A DNA stretch of 40,624 nt, taken from contig CAKSZE010000008.1 in assembly GCA_934525325.1 (NCBI GenBank), positions 1-40,624 of the forward strand, in the 5' to 3' direction. Under the pieces are notes generated by a model. That model worked only from the letters and a program-made list of their open reading frames with translations. It was not told where the DNA came from and made no database searches. Source of the stretch: an uncultured Faecalibacterium sp. (lineage in GTDB: Bacteria; Bacillota; Clostridia; Oscillospirales; Ruminococcaceae). Shown piece by piece: positions 23,776 through 30,468 of the stretch. Both the position numbers and the translations under genes were made by a program. The stretch's first letter is position 1. Every line of letters begins with the position of its first letter.

Positions 23776-26253
23776 TTACCCACAGGTCAGGGTAATGATG
23801 GTGCCGCGCTGCACGCTGGAGCCAGGCTCGTCGCTTTGCGCCTGCACCGTGCCGCTGCCTTCCACCACGCAGTTCAGCCCGGCGGCGCTCAGCATCTGGC
23901 GGGCAAAGTCCGGGCTCTTGCCGGTCACATCCGGCACCTCGGTGCGGCTGCCCTCGTAGGTATCGGTATACAGGTAGATGGTGGTGCCGTAGGGCACCTT
24001 TGCGCCCGCGTGGGGGTACTGGTAGGTGACCGGGGCAGCAGACTGGCTGCTCTGGCTCTCCTGCAATTGATGCTTCAAGCCCTGAATGTTCAGGCTCACC
24101 TGTGCGTTGCTCCACTCGGTGCCCACAAGGTTGGGCACGGTGACGATGGTGCCGCTGCGGTCCTCGCCGTCGGTGGCGATGCCCAGATAGGGAGCCACCT
24201 CACTGATGATATTGCCCGCCACAGGGGCTGCAAGGATGGAGGAGTAGTCCGTCCGGGCGTTGTTGGGGTCGTCCAGCATGACGTAGACCAGAATTTCCGG
24301 GTCGTTAGCAGGCAGCACCGCCACGAAGGAAGCCACCTTTTTATAGTCGCCGTCGGCGCGGCGGTGCATATTCAGCTGCTCGGAAGTGCCGGACTTGCCG
24401 CCGATGCGGTAGCCGGACACATAGGCGTTTTTGCCGCCGCCGGTGCCGTTGCCCACCTCGTACTCCATCATCTCCCGGATGACCTCGCTGGCGCTCTGGC
24501 TGATGACCTGACGGCGCACGTTTGCGCCGATCTCCTGAATGACGTTGCCGTTGGCATCCGTGATCTTATCCACCACATGGGGGGTGACCAGATAGCCGCC
24601 GTTGACGGTAGCCGCAATGGCGGTACACATCTGCAGCGGGGTGATGGCCATGGCCTGACCGAAGGAGGAGGACGCCAGCTGCACCTCGCCCAGCTGGTCG
24701 GCGCGGTAATACTGCATAAAGTTGGTCTCGCTGGGCAGGTCTACGCCGGTGCGGGCGGTAAAGCCGAAGGCATCGAAGTAGTTATAGAACTGCTGCGAGC
24801 CGACACGCTGCCCCAGCTGGATGTAGTAGATGTTGCAGCTCTTGCGCAGCGCCTCGGCCATGTTGATGGTGCCGTGCGCCTTGCGTCCTGCACAGTGGTA
24901 GGTCTCCTTTGCCACACCGTAAGCACCGGAGCAGGTAAGGGTGGTGTTCATGGTCGCCACACCGGAGTCGATGCCCATGGCAGAGGTGATGACCTTGAAC
25001 ACAGAGCCGGGGTAGTACAGCTCGGTGATGGTCTTGTTCTTCCACAGGATATCCCGGTAGTAGCCGGAATAGTCCGCTTCTTCATCCAGAATTTTGTTGC
25101 CCTGTTCATCGGTGATGTAGTTGCCGTCGGCGTCCTTTTTATAGATGCCGTAAAGCTCCGGCTCTGCGTGCACCAGCTCGTTGAGGTAAGCCTCGTTGGC
25201 GGTGTAGTTCAGCGGGTCGTTGGGGTCAAAGTCCGGCTTGGAAGCCATGGCAAGGATGGCACCGGTCTTGACGTTCATCACAATGGCGCAGCCGCGGTTT
25301 TCCACCGTGTTGGCTGCAATGGCTTCGTTCAGGTACCGCTCCGCGATCTCCTGCACGTTCACATCCAGCGACAGCACCAGATTGGAGCCGTCCTTGGCAG
25401 CAAAGGTGGTGGCGTTGGCGTCTGCAATGGCATTGCCCACCGCGTTGCGCTGGGTGATAGTGCGGCCATCCACACCGGCTAAGGTGGACTGGTAGGATTT
25501 TTCCAGTCCGTAGGTGCCGATGCCGTCCGCATCCGTAAAGCCCAGCACCGCTGCGGCAAATGCACCGTAGGGGTAGTTGCGCTGGAAGCTCTTTTCCGAG
25601 GACACCGAGATGCGCCCCTTGCGGGAGGTATCGGTGGCCTTTTTGTGCGCCTTGTTGAAGCTGGTGACGTATTTTTCAATGGAAAGCTTCACCGCGTTGT
25701 TCACCTTGGTGGCAAGGGTGACGTAGGCAGAATCCAATCGGGAAAGCGCATCGTAAACGGTCTGGTACTGCTGCTGGTACTCTGCCGAGGAGGTGTCCAC
25801 GCTGTCCAAGCTTTCGCCGTCCCCGGAGAGCAGACGCAGGGTCAGCTCCCGGCTCACCTCGGCACACATGGCGGGGTCCAGCGTTTTGGTCACGGTGTCG
25901 TCATCGTTGGTCTTGCTGGTATAAAGGATGCTGCTGTAACTGGGGTCTGCCCAGATGGTCCACACCACGCTGGTGGAGGCAAGCGTGATGCCGGAGGCAT
26001 CGTAGATCTCGCCGCGGGTAGCCTTGATGGTGGTATCCAGCAGCTGCTGCTGGGCGGCGTACTGGCGATACTCTGCCCCGTGAACGATCTGGATCTTATA
26101 CAGGCTGCGGATGACGATGGCAGCCGCCACCACCACCGCAAGGATGCCCAGACGGCTGCAAAGCCGCCGCACCCGGCTGTCCAGCCGATCCCGTCCAGTG
26201 GCCGGACGCAGGCGGTAGCCCCTGCTTTTTTTGTTACGGAAAGGTTCTTGCAT
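23776..26253 (-). CDS. Class B penicillin-binding protein with two PASTA domains (FtsI/PbpB/SpoVD type)
   Basis: An 825-residue transpeptidase that crosslinks septal peptidoglycan with FtsW. Basic N-tail, one membrane helix (about 33-49), PBP dimerisation domain from about 60 (ATRGEIYDASG), then the transpeptidase with Ser417-x-x-Lys420 in YPGSVFKVITSAM, Ser472-Cys-Asn474 and Lys620-Ser-Gly. Two PASTA repeats at about 706-770 (VPNLVGTEWSNA) and 771-825 (VPDVTGKSPDFA) close the protein. Start ATG 26253 follows AGGAGAAAACC. Its position after ftsL fits the dcw division PBP; SpoVD is built alike, so the vegetative or sporulation role is not decided by sequence alone. Confidence 0.94.
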   Translation of the reverse strand: MQEPFRNKKSRGYRLRPATGRDRLDSRVRRLCSRLGILAVVVAAAIVIRSLYKIQIVHGAEYRQYAAQQQLLDTTIKATRGEIYDASGITLASTSVVWTIWADPSYSSILYTSKTNDDDTVTKTLDPAMCAEVSRELTLRLLSGDGESLDSVDTSSAEYQQQYQTVYDALSRLDSAYVTLATKVNNAVKLSIEKYVTSFNKAHKKATDTSRKGRISVSSEKSFQRNYPYGAFAAAVLGFTDADGIGTYGLEKSYQSTLAGVDGRTITQRNAVGNAIADANATTFAAKDGSNLVLSLDVNVQEIAERYLNEAIAANTVENRGCAIVMNVKTGAILAMASKPDFDPNDPLNYTANEAYLNELVHAEPELYGIYKKDADGNYITDEQGNKILDEEADYSGYYRDILWKNKTITELYYPGSVFKVITSAMGIDSGVATMNTTLTCSGAYGVAKETYHCAGRKAHGTINMAEALRKSCNIYYIQLGQRVGSQQFYNYFDAFGFTARTGVDLPSETNFMQYYRADQLGEVQLASSSFGQAMAITPLQMCTAIAATVNGGYLVTPHVVDKITDANGNVIQEIGANVRRQVISQSASEVIREMMEYEVGNGTGGGKNAYVSGYRIGGKSGTSEQLNMHRRADGDYKKVASFVAVLPANDPEILVYVMLDDPNNARTDYSSILAAPVAGNIISEVAPYLGIATDGEDRSGTIVTVPNLVGTEWSNAQVSLNIQGLKHQLQESQSSQSAAPVTYQYPHAGAKVPYGTTIYLYTDTYEGSRTEVPDVTGKSPDFARQMLSAAGLNCVVEGSGTVQAQSDEPGSSVQRGTIITLTCG

Positions 26254-26333
26254 TGGTTTTCTCCTGCGGGGCGTGCACTGCATTCCGCACGCCCTGCGCT
26301 GTTATTTGTTCAGACTGCGGTGTCCATAAACCG

Positions 26334-26360
26334 AAAAAAGCGTGCGCTGCCGCACGCTTT
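26334..26360 (-). terminator. Intrinsic terminator between ftsL and the PBP gene
   Basis: Perfect 10-bp stem AAAGCGTGCG / CGCACGCTTT with a four-base loop, continued on the minus strand by three more T (TTTTTT in all), 6 bases after the ftsL stop. It would end or attenuate the mraZ-rsmH-ftsL transcript inside the dcw cluster. Confidence 0.85.
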
Positions 26361-26366
26361 CTCCGT

Positions 26367-26846
26367 TTATCTCACGGTGCCCAGAATGTTCACCGCGCCG
26401 GTGTACAAAAAGTCGGTCCATTGCCGCACGGTGGATTCCCGGCGCACCAGTGCGCCGCTCTCGCCCAGGCGGATGTAGGTGATCTGGCTGGGGTCTACCT
26501 TCATCAGACCCAGCCGCCCTGCGGTCTCCTCCACGCTGGCAATGTTGGTCTTGCTGTTCAGGGTGCTGTTGTAGTAGGTATACTGGCTCTGCTCGCTGAC
26601 CAGCTGCGCCTTTGCGTCCTGGATCTGATCGTTCAGCTCCACCAGCTGTGCCTCGCTCCACAGCAGACTGATGGCAAAGCCCACCAGCAGTGCTGCCGCC
26701 ACCAGATTCATGGCGTTATGTACGGCGGCCTGCAGCGGGTTCAACCGCCGCTTGCCGCCCTTTGCTACCCGCAGGTTTGCTTTGCGCTGCGGCTGCGGTG
26801 CCTTGCGGCGGCGCACCGCGTTACGATCGTATGCTGGCTGACCCAT
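26367..26846 (-). CDS. ftsL: FtsL-like cell division protein
   Basis: A 159-residue bitopic protein: basic N-terminus of about 45 residues, one membrane helix (NAMNLVAAALLVGFAISLLW, about 48-68), then a coiled coil (LVELNDQIQDAKAQLVSEQSQ) and a short C-terminal region ending in a hydrophobic segment. Sequence conservation in this family is poor, so the call rests on topology and on the invariant place between rsmH and the division PBP. It should form a complex with FtsQ and a FtsB/DivIC partner. Start ATG 26846 follows GAGGAGGAGAGG. Confidence 0.8.
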   Translation of the reverse strand: MGQPAYDRNAVRRRKAPQPQRKANLRVAKGGKRRLNPLQAAVHNAMNLVAAALLVGFAISLLWSEAQLVELNDQIQDAKAQLVSEQSQYTYYNSTLNSKTNIASVEETAGRLGLMKVDPSQITYIRLGESGALVRRESTVRQWTDFLYTGAVNILGTVR

Positions 26847-26885
26847 GGTTCCTCTCCTCCTCACGATGCCGGTGCTTTTGGCATC

Positions 26886-27851
26886 TCAGCATTTTTCCAG
26901 TACACGCAGGTGGGCAGAACGGCTGCGCCGGTTCTCCTCCAACTCCTGTGTGTCAGCTTCAATGGGTTTACGGGTGATAAGCTTTGCCTTTGCCTTGCCG
27001 CCGCATACGCACACCGGAAACTCCGGCGGGCAGGTGCAGGCTGTGGACCAGCGGCGGAACTTGTTCTTGACCAGCCGGTCCTCCAGAGAGTGGAAGGTGA
27101 TCACGCACAACCGGCCGCCCGGTGCAAGGTGATCGAAAATGGTATCCAAGCCCTCCTCCAGCGCGTCCAGTTCATGGTTCACTGCAATGCGCAGTGCCTG
27201 AAAGGTGCGGCGGGAGGGGTTCTTGTTCTTGCGGCGCTCTGCCGGGGGCATGGCGCTTGCTACGGTATCTGCCAGCTGCAGGGTGGTCAGGATGGGAGCC
27301 GTTTCCCGCGCTTCCACGATCTTTCCTGCGATCTGCCATGCGTAGGGTTCCTCGCCGTAGTCCCGCAGGATGCGGGCCAGTTCCTCGCGGCTCTCGGTGT
27401 TCACAAGGTCTGCGGCGGTCTCGCCCTGCTGGCTCATGCGCATATCCAGCGGTGCGTCTGCCCGGTAGGAAAAGCCCCGGGCGGCATCGTCCAGCTGGTG
27501 GCTGGAAACGCCAAGATCCAGCAGTGCACCGTTGATCTTTTCAATGCCCAGCTGTTCCAGCGCCTGCCCCGCATAGCGGAAGTTGATCTGCACCACGGTG
27601 GCAGGCAGCCCGGCCAGACGGGAGCGCGCGGTCTGCACCGCGTCCGGGTCCTGATCCAGCGAGATGAGCCTGCCGCCCTTGGCGGCGTCCAGCCGCAAAG
27701 CAATCTGGCGGGAATGTCCCGCGCCGCCGGCGGTGCCGTCCAGATAGGTGCCCGCCGGGTCGATGGCAAGCCCTGTCAGGCACTCGTTCAGCAAGACAGG
27801 GATATGCTCAAACGAGGCCGGGTCAAAGGGCTGCTGTTCTTCAAAGGCCAT
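26886..27851 (-). CDS. rsmH: 16S rRNA (cytosine-1402 N4) methyltransferase
   Basis: A 321-residue SAM-dependent methyltransferase modifying the ribosomal P site. It shows HIPVLLNECL, DGTAGGAGHSRQI (SAM loop), LDQDPDAV, LLDLGVSSHQLDDAARGFSYRADAPLDMRM split by normal spacing, FQALRIAVNHELD and ITFHSLEDRLVKN, all RsmH/MraW signatures. Start chosen at ATG 27851 after AAAGGAGG, 36 bases after mraZ; GTG two codons earlier is less likely. Confidence 0.97.
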   Translation of the reverse strand: MAFEEQQPFDPASFEHIPVLLNECLTGLAIDPAGTYLDGTAGGAGHSRQIALRLDAAKGGRLISLDQDPDAVQTARSRLAGLPATVVQINFRYAGQALEQLGIEKINGALLDLGVSSHQLDDAARGFSYRADAPLDMRMSQQGETAADLVNTESREELARILRDYGEEPYAWQIAGKIVEARETAPILTTLQLADTVASAMPPAERRKNKNPSRRTFQALRIAVNHELDALEEGLDTIFDHLAPGGRLCVITFHSLEDRLVKNKFRRWSTACTCPPEFPVCVCGGKAKAKLITRKPIEADTQELEENRRSRSAHLRVLEKC

Positions 27852-27887
27852 TGGCACGGCCTCCTTTCTCGGTTTTGTATTTTTGCA

Positions 27888-28307
27888 TCAGAGGTGCAGC
27901 TTGCGCAGCCGCTCGGCGCGCTGGTCGTTGGTCACGGCGGCGCGGCGGGCGTTCCAGACTTCGGTGGCCCAGATCTCGGCGTGGTTGCGGTTGCCGATGA
28001 TGGTCACGTCCTTTTCCAGCCCGGCGTAGGCGCGCAGCTCTGCGGGCAACAGAATGCGTCCCTGCTTGTCCGGCGCCACCTCGCAGGCGGTGCTGAACAG
28101 ATCGCCGGAGATGGCCCAGCTGTCCATCAGTTCATCGCTTTCCAGCTTGTCCGCCAGCCGCTGGACTTCCTCCATGGGCAGTGCGAACAGGCAGTTGTCC
28201 ACCCATTCCAGCACCACAAAGCTCTCGCCCATGGCGTCGCGGAATTTTGCGGGGAAATTCAGCCGCCCCTTGGCATCGATGGTGTAATCATAACGGCCAA
28301 AAAACAC
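27888..28307 (-). CDS. mraZ: Transcriptional regulator MraZ
   Basis: A 139-residue protein with two AbrB-like halves. The first has DAKGRLNFPAKFRD and the second DKQGRILLPAELRAYAG, the paired DxxGR motifs of MraZ. It starts with GTG at 28305-28307 after a GGGGGAG site. MraZ binds direct TGGG repeats in its own promoter and represses the dcw operon; such repeats are present here at 28347-28372. It is the first gene of the dcw cluster. Confidence 0.96.
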   Translation of the reverse strand: MFFGRYDYTIDAKGRLNFPAKFRDAMGESFVVLEWVDNCLFALPMEEVQRLADKLESDELMDSWAISGDLFSTACEVAPDKQGRILLPAELRAYAGLEKDVTIIGNRNHAEIWATEVWNARRAAVTNDQRAERLRKLHL

Positions 28308-28346
28308 GCGCTGCTCCCCCTTTCAGGGGCGTTTTCAGGGCGTGCG

Positions 28347-28372
28347 CCCTACTTTTACCCACTTTGCCCCAC
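28347..28372 (-). promoter_or_regulatory. MraZ-binding repeats (operator)
   Basis: On the minus strand three direct repeats GTGGGG, GTGGGT and GTAGGG at exact 10-base periodicity (28367-28372, 28357-28362, 28347-28352), with CAAA and AAAA between. This is the known MraZ operator plan. It lies just downstream of the -10 box, so a bound protein should block initiation or early elongation. Confidence 0.85.
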
Positions 28373-28384
28373 TGATACATCTTT

Positions 28385-28413
28385 ATTGTAACAAATCAGA
28401 CCCGTGAATGCAA
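28385..28413 (-). promoter_or_regulatory. mraZ/dcw promoter
   Basis: On the minus strand: TTGCAT (28408-28413), 17-base spacer, TACAAT (28385-28390). Confidence 0.75.
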
Positions 28414-28448
28414 GGGTTTTCGGGCGGCTTTTGGCCGCAAAAATCCAC

Positions 28449-28490
28449 AAAAAAAGTCCCTGTGAGCCGTCATTTTTGCTCGCAGGGACT
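28449..28490 (-). terminator. Terminator of the rsmD operon
   Basis: AGTCCCTGCGAGC pairs with GCTCACAGGGACT (one mismatch) on the minus strand, followed by TTTTTT, about 45 bases after the coiled-coil gene. Confidence 0.88.
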
Positions 28491-28535
28491 GTGTTTTCCG
28501 CAATGTGTGGAATTTGTGTGGAAAGTTGGCTGTCA

Positions 28536-28997
28536 TCAGCCGTTTTTCTTGGCGTTCTGGCGCAGGCTGTTACGGATGTTTTTGACCTGTGCGGCGTTTT
28601 CCACCATGGTGTCCTCGGTGGTGCGCAGCATATTCTCGCAGTAGTCAGTCACGGTCTGGCGCAGGGTGCGCGCCTCGGTCTGGGCTGCGGAGGTGATCTC
28701 AGAAGCACGCTGCTGGGCAGCCTTGACGATCTCGGCGTCGCTGACCAGAATGCGGGCGCGCTCCTCGGCCTTTTTTACAATGGCCTGTGCCTGTGCGTTG
28801 GCGCTGTCCACGATCTGCGCCCGGTCGTTCACGATCTGCTGCGCCTGCCGCAGCTCGCCGGGCAGAGCTGCCCGCACCTCGTCCAGATAATCCCGGATCT
28901 GCTCCACATCCACGATGCGCTTGCCGCCGGAAAGGGGCACATTTGCGCTCTCTTCCAGTGCATCCTCAATGGTATCCAAAAGCTCGTTCACGTTCAT
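28536..28997 (-). CDS. Small coiled-coil protein of unknown function
   Basis: A 153-residue soluble protein, nearly all predicted helix. After an N-terminal segment (MNVNELLDTIEDALEES) and a short link (SGGKRIVDVEQIRDYLDEVR), residues about 45-150 form a long Ala/Gln/Glu-rich coiled coil (AQAQAIVKKAEERARIL, AQQRASEITSAAQTEAR). It resembles DivIVA-like or ATP synthase b-subunit-like helical proteins in composition only. Its start overlaps the rsmD stop as ATGA, so it is translationally coupled, and it stands directly upstream of the dcw promoter. A structural or division-linked role is possible but is inference. Confidence 0.75.
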   Translation of the reverse strand: MNVNELLDTIEDALEESANVPLSGGKRIVDVEQIRDYLDEVRAALPGELRQAQQIVNDRAQIVDSANAQAQAIVKKAEERARILVSDAEIVKAAQQRASEITSAAQTEARTLRQTVTDYCENMLRTTEDTMVENAAQVKNIRNSLRQNAKKNG

Positions 28998-29569
28998 AAG
29001 GCTTCTCCCTCCTGCTCAGCGGCGGGCTGCATGGGCTTTGTGTACTTCCACAGCAGCACCTTGCCGTATTTATACTGTTTCTGCAGGGTCAGACTGCCCG
29101 CTTGCGCGGGCAGCACGATGCCTGTTTCGCTCTCGCACAGCACGATGCCGCCGGGGGCAACGCACTTTTCCACGGCAGGCAGGATCTTTTCCAGCGTGCC
29201 GCCGCGGAAGGGCGGGTCCAGCAGCACCAGATCGAACTGCTCCCGGCAGGCCGATAAAAACCGCGCAGCCTCGCCGATATTCACCCGGCTGCGGTCAAAC
29301 ACGCCGCAGGCCTTGCAGTTGCGCATCACGATGCTTACGGCCTCCCGGTTCTCGTCCAGAAAGACGCACCGGGCCGCACCCCGGCTCAGCGCCTCGATGC
29401 CCAGCTGGCCGCTGCCGGCATACAGATCCAGCACCCGGGCCCCGGGCAGGTCAAACTGTACGATGCTGAACATCGCCTCCTTTACCTGCGAGAGGGTGGG
29501 ACGGGTCACATCGGTGCCGGGCAGCGCTTCCAGCCTGCGGCCCCGGGCTTCTCCTGCGATCACGCGCAT
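28994..29569 (-). CDS. rsmD: 16S rRNA (guanine-966 N2) methyltransferase
   Basis: A 191-residue Rossmann-fold methyltransferase acting on 16S rRNA. MRVIAGEARGRRLEALPG and TRPTLSQVKEAMFSI are the family's N-terminal signatures; LDLYAGSGQLGIEALSRGA is the SAM loop; LVLLDPPF is the catalytic (N/D)PPY/F motif. RBS AAGGAGGTAACATC. In many Firmicutes rsmD is followed by coaD; here it is followed by a coiled-coil gene instead. Confidence 0.95.
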   Translation of the reverse strand: MRVIAGEARGRRLEALPGTDVTRPTLSQVKEAMFSIVQFDLPGARVLDLYAGSGQLGIEALSRGAARCVFLDENREAVSIVMRNCKACGVFDRSRVNIGEAARFLSACREQFDLVLLDPPFRGGTLEKILPAVEKCVAPGGIVLCESETGIVLPAQAGSLTLQKQYKYGKVLLWKYTKPMQPAAEQEGEAL

Positions 29570-29634
29570 GATGTTACCTCCTTGCCGTAGCTGCCGCCCC
29601 CGCGGCAGCCAGTTTGAACTCTTTCGTATCCTTT

Positions 29635-29663
29635 ATTATCTCCCAACTGCATAGCATTGTCAA
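29635..29663 (-). promoter_or_regulatory. rsmD promoter
   Basis: On the minus strand: TTGACA (29658-29663), 17-base spacer, GATAAT (29635-29640); near consensus. Confidence 0.75.
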
Positions 29664-29672
29664 GAGCCCGCA

Positions 29673-29701
29673 TTGCGCCGCGGGCGGCTTTGTGCTACAA
29701 T
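29673..29701 (+). promoter_or_regulatory. Promoter of the flavodoxin-like reductase gene
   Basis: TTGCGC (29673-29678), 17-base spacer, TACAAT (29696-29701), back-to-back with the rsmD promoter; the two -35 boxes are only 9 bases apart. Confidence 0.6.
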
Positions 29702-29757
29702 CATAGCAGCAATATTGCGCATTTTACGGCGCATTTCAGCAAAGGAGAGTATACAGC

Positions 29758-30378
29758 ATGAAAGTTCTGCTCATCAACGGCAGCCCCCACGAGAAGGGCT
29801 GCACCTACACCGCCCTTTCCCTCATCGCCGGGGAGCTGAAGGCACAGGGCATTGAAACCGAGATTTTGCACGTCGGCGGCCAGCCCGTGGGCGGCTGCAT
29901 CGGCTGCGGCGGCTGCCGCAGCGGCAACGGGTGCGTGTTCGGCGGCGTGGTCAACGAGGCCATCGAGAAGGCCAAGACCGCCGATGCCTTTGTGTTCGGC
30001 AGCCCGGTGCACTACGCCTCCGCTGCGGGCAACATGGCAAGCTTTATGGATCGTCTGGCCTACGCGGGCGGCAAATATCTGGCTTACAAGCCCGCCGCCG
30101 TCTGCTGCTCTGCCCGCCGTGCCGGTACCACCTCCACCCTTGACCAGCTGGTCAAGTATCCCCAGTTCTTCCACATGCCGCTGGTCAACGGCTCCTACTG
30201 GGCGATGGTACATGGCTCCAACCCCGAGCAGGTATTGCAGGACGCCGAGGGCTGCGCCGTGATGCAGGAGCTGGGCCGCAACATGGCATGGCTGCTGCAC
30301 TGCATCGAGGCCGGTAAGGCTGCCGGTATCGACCACCCGCAGAACCCGCCCCGCCCTATGACCAACTTTATCCGCTAA
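29758..30378 (+). CDS. Flavodoxin-like NAD(P)H-dependent FMN reductase family protein
   Basis: A 206-residue flavodoxin fold protein. The FMN phosphate loop is NGSPHEKGCTYTAL (residues 7-20); the second flavin-contact region is FGSPVHYASAAGNMASFMDR. Between them is a cysteine-rich stretch, GGCIGCGGCRSGNGCVF (about 45-61), found in many clostridial iron-sulfur flavoproteins. The first cysteines have CxxC-x2-C spacing, but the compact motif falls short of a clear cluster, so FMN alone is the safe call. It should transfer electrons or reduce quinone-like or nitro compounds; the substrate is unknown. RBS AAAGGAG. Single-gene unit. Confidence 0.88.
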   Translation: MKVLLINGSPHEKGCTYTALSLIAGELKAQGIETEILHVGGQPVGGCIGCGGCRSGNGCVFGGVVNEAIEKAKTADAFVFGSPVHYASAAGNMASFMDRLAYAGGKYLAYKPAAVCCSARRAGTTSTLDQLVKYPQFFHMPLVNGSYWAMVHGSNPEQVLQDAEGCAVMQELGRNMAWLLHCIEAGKAAGIDHPQNPPRPMTNFIR

Positions 30379-30387
30379 AAAGTGCAC

Positions 30388-30440
30388 AAAAGACCGGAAC
30401 CGCTCTGCCCCTGAAGGGCAAGGCCGTTCCGGTCTTTTTA
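30388..30440. terminator. Bidirectional terminator
   Basis: Perfect 13-base arms AAAAGACCGGAAC (30388-30400) and GTTCCGGTCTTTT (30426-30438), with a GCCC/GGGC hairpin in the loop. It serves the reductase gene (plus) and the leucine-rich repeat gene (minus). Confidence 0.92.
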
Positions 30441-30468
30441 TTGGGTCTGCTTTTCTGTTACGCGCAGC

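Noticed and set aside
24388..24396. PBP motif Lys-Ser-Gly instead of Lys-Thr-Gly as evidence of beta-lactam resistance
   Set aside because: KSG is a normal variant in class B PBPs; it gives no ground for a resistance claim.
29890..29940. Four-cysteine stretch of the flavodoxin-like reductase as a proven [4Fe-4S] site
   Set aside because: Spacing only partly fits the compact motif of iron-sulfur flavoproteins, so the gene is left as an FMN reductase with the Cys noted.
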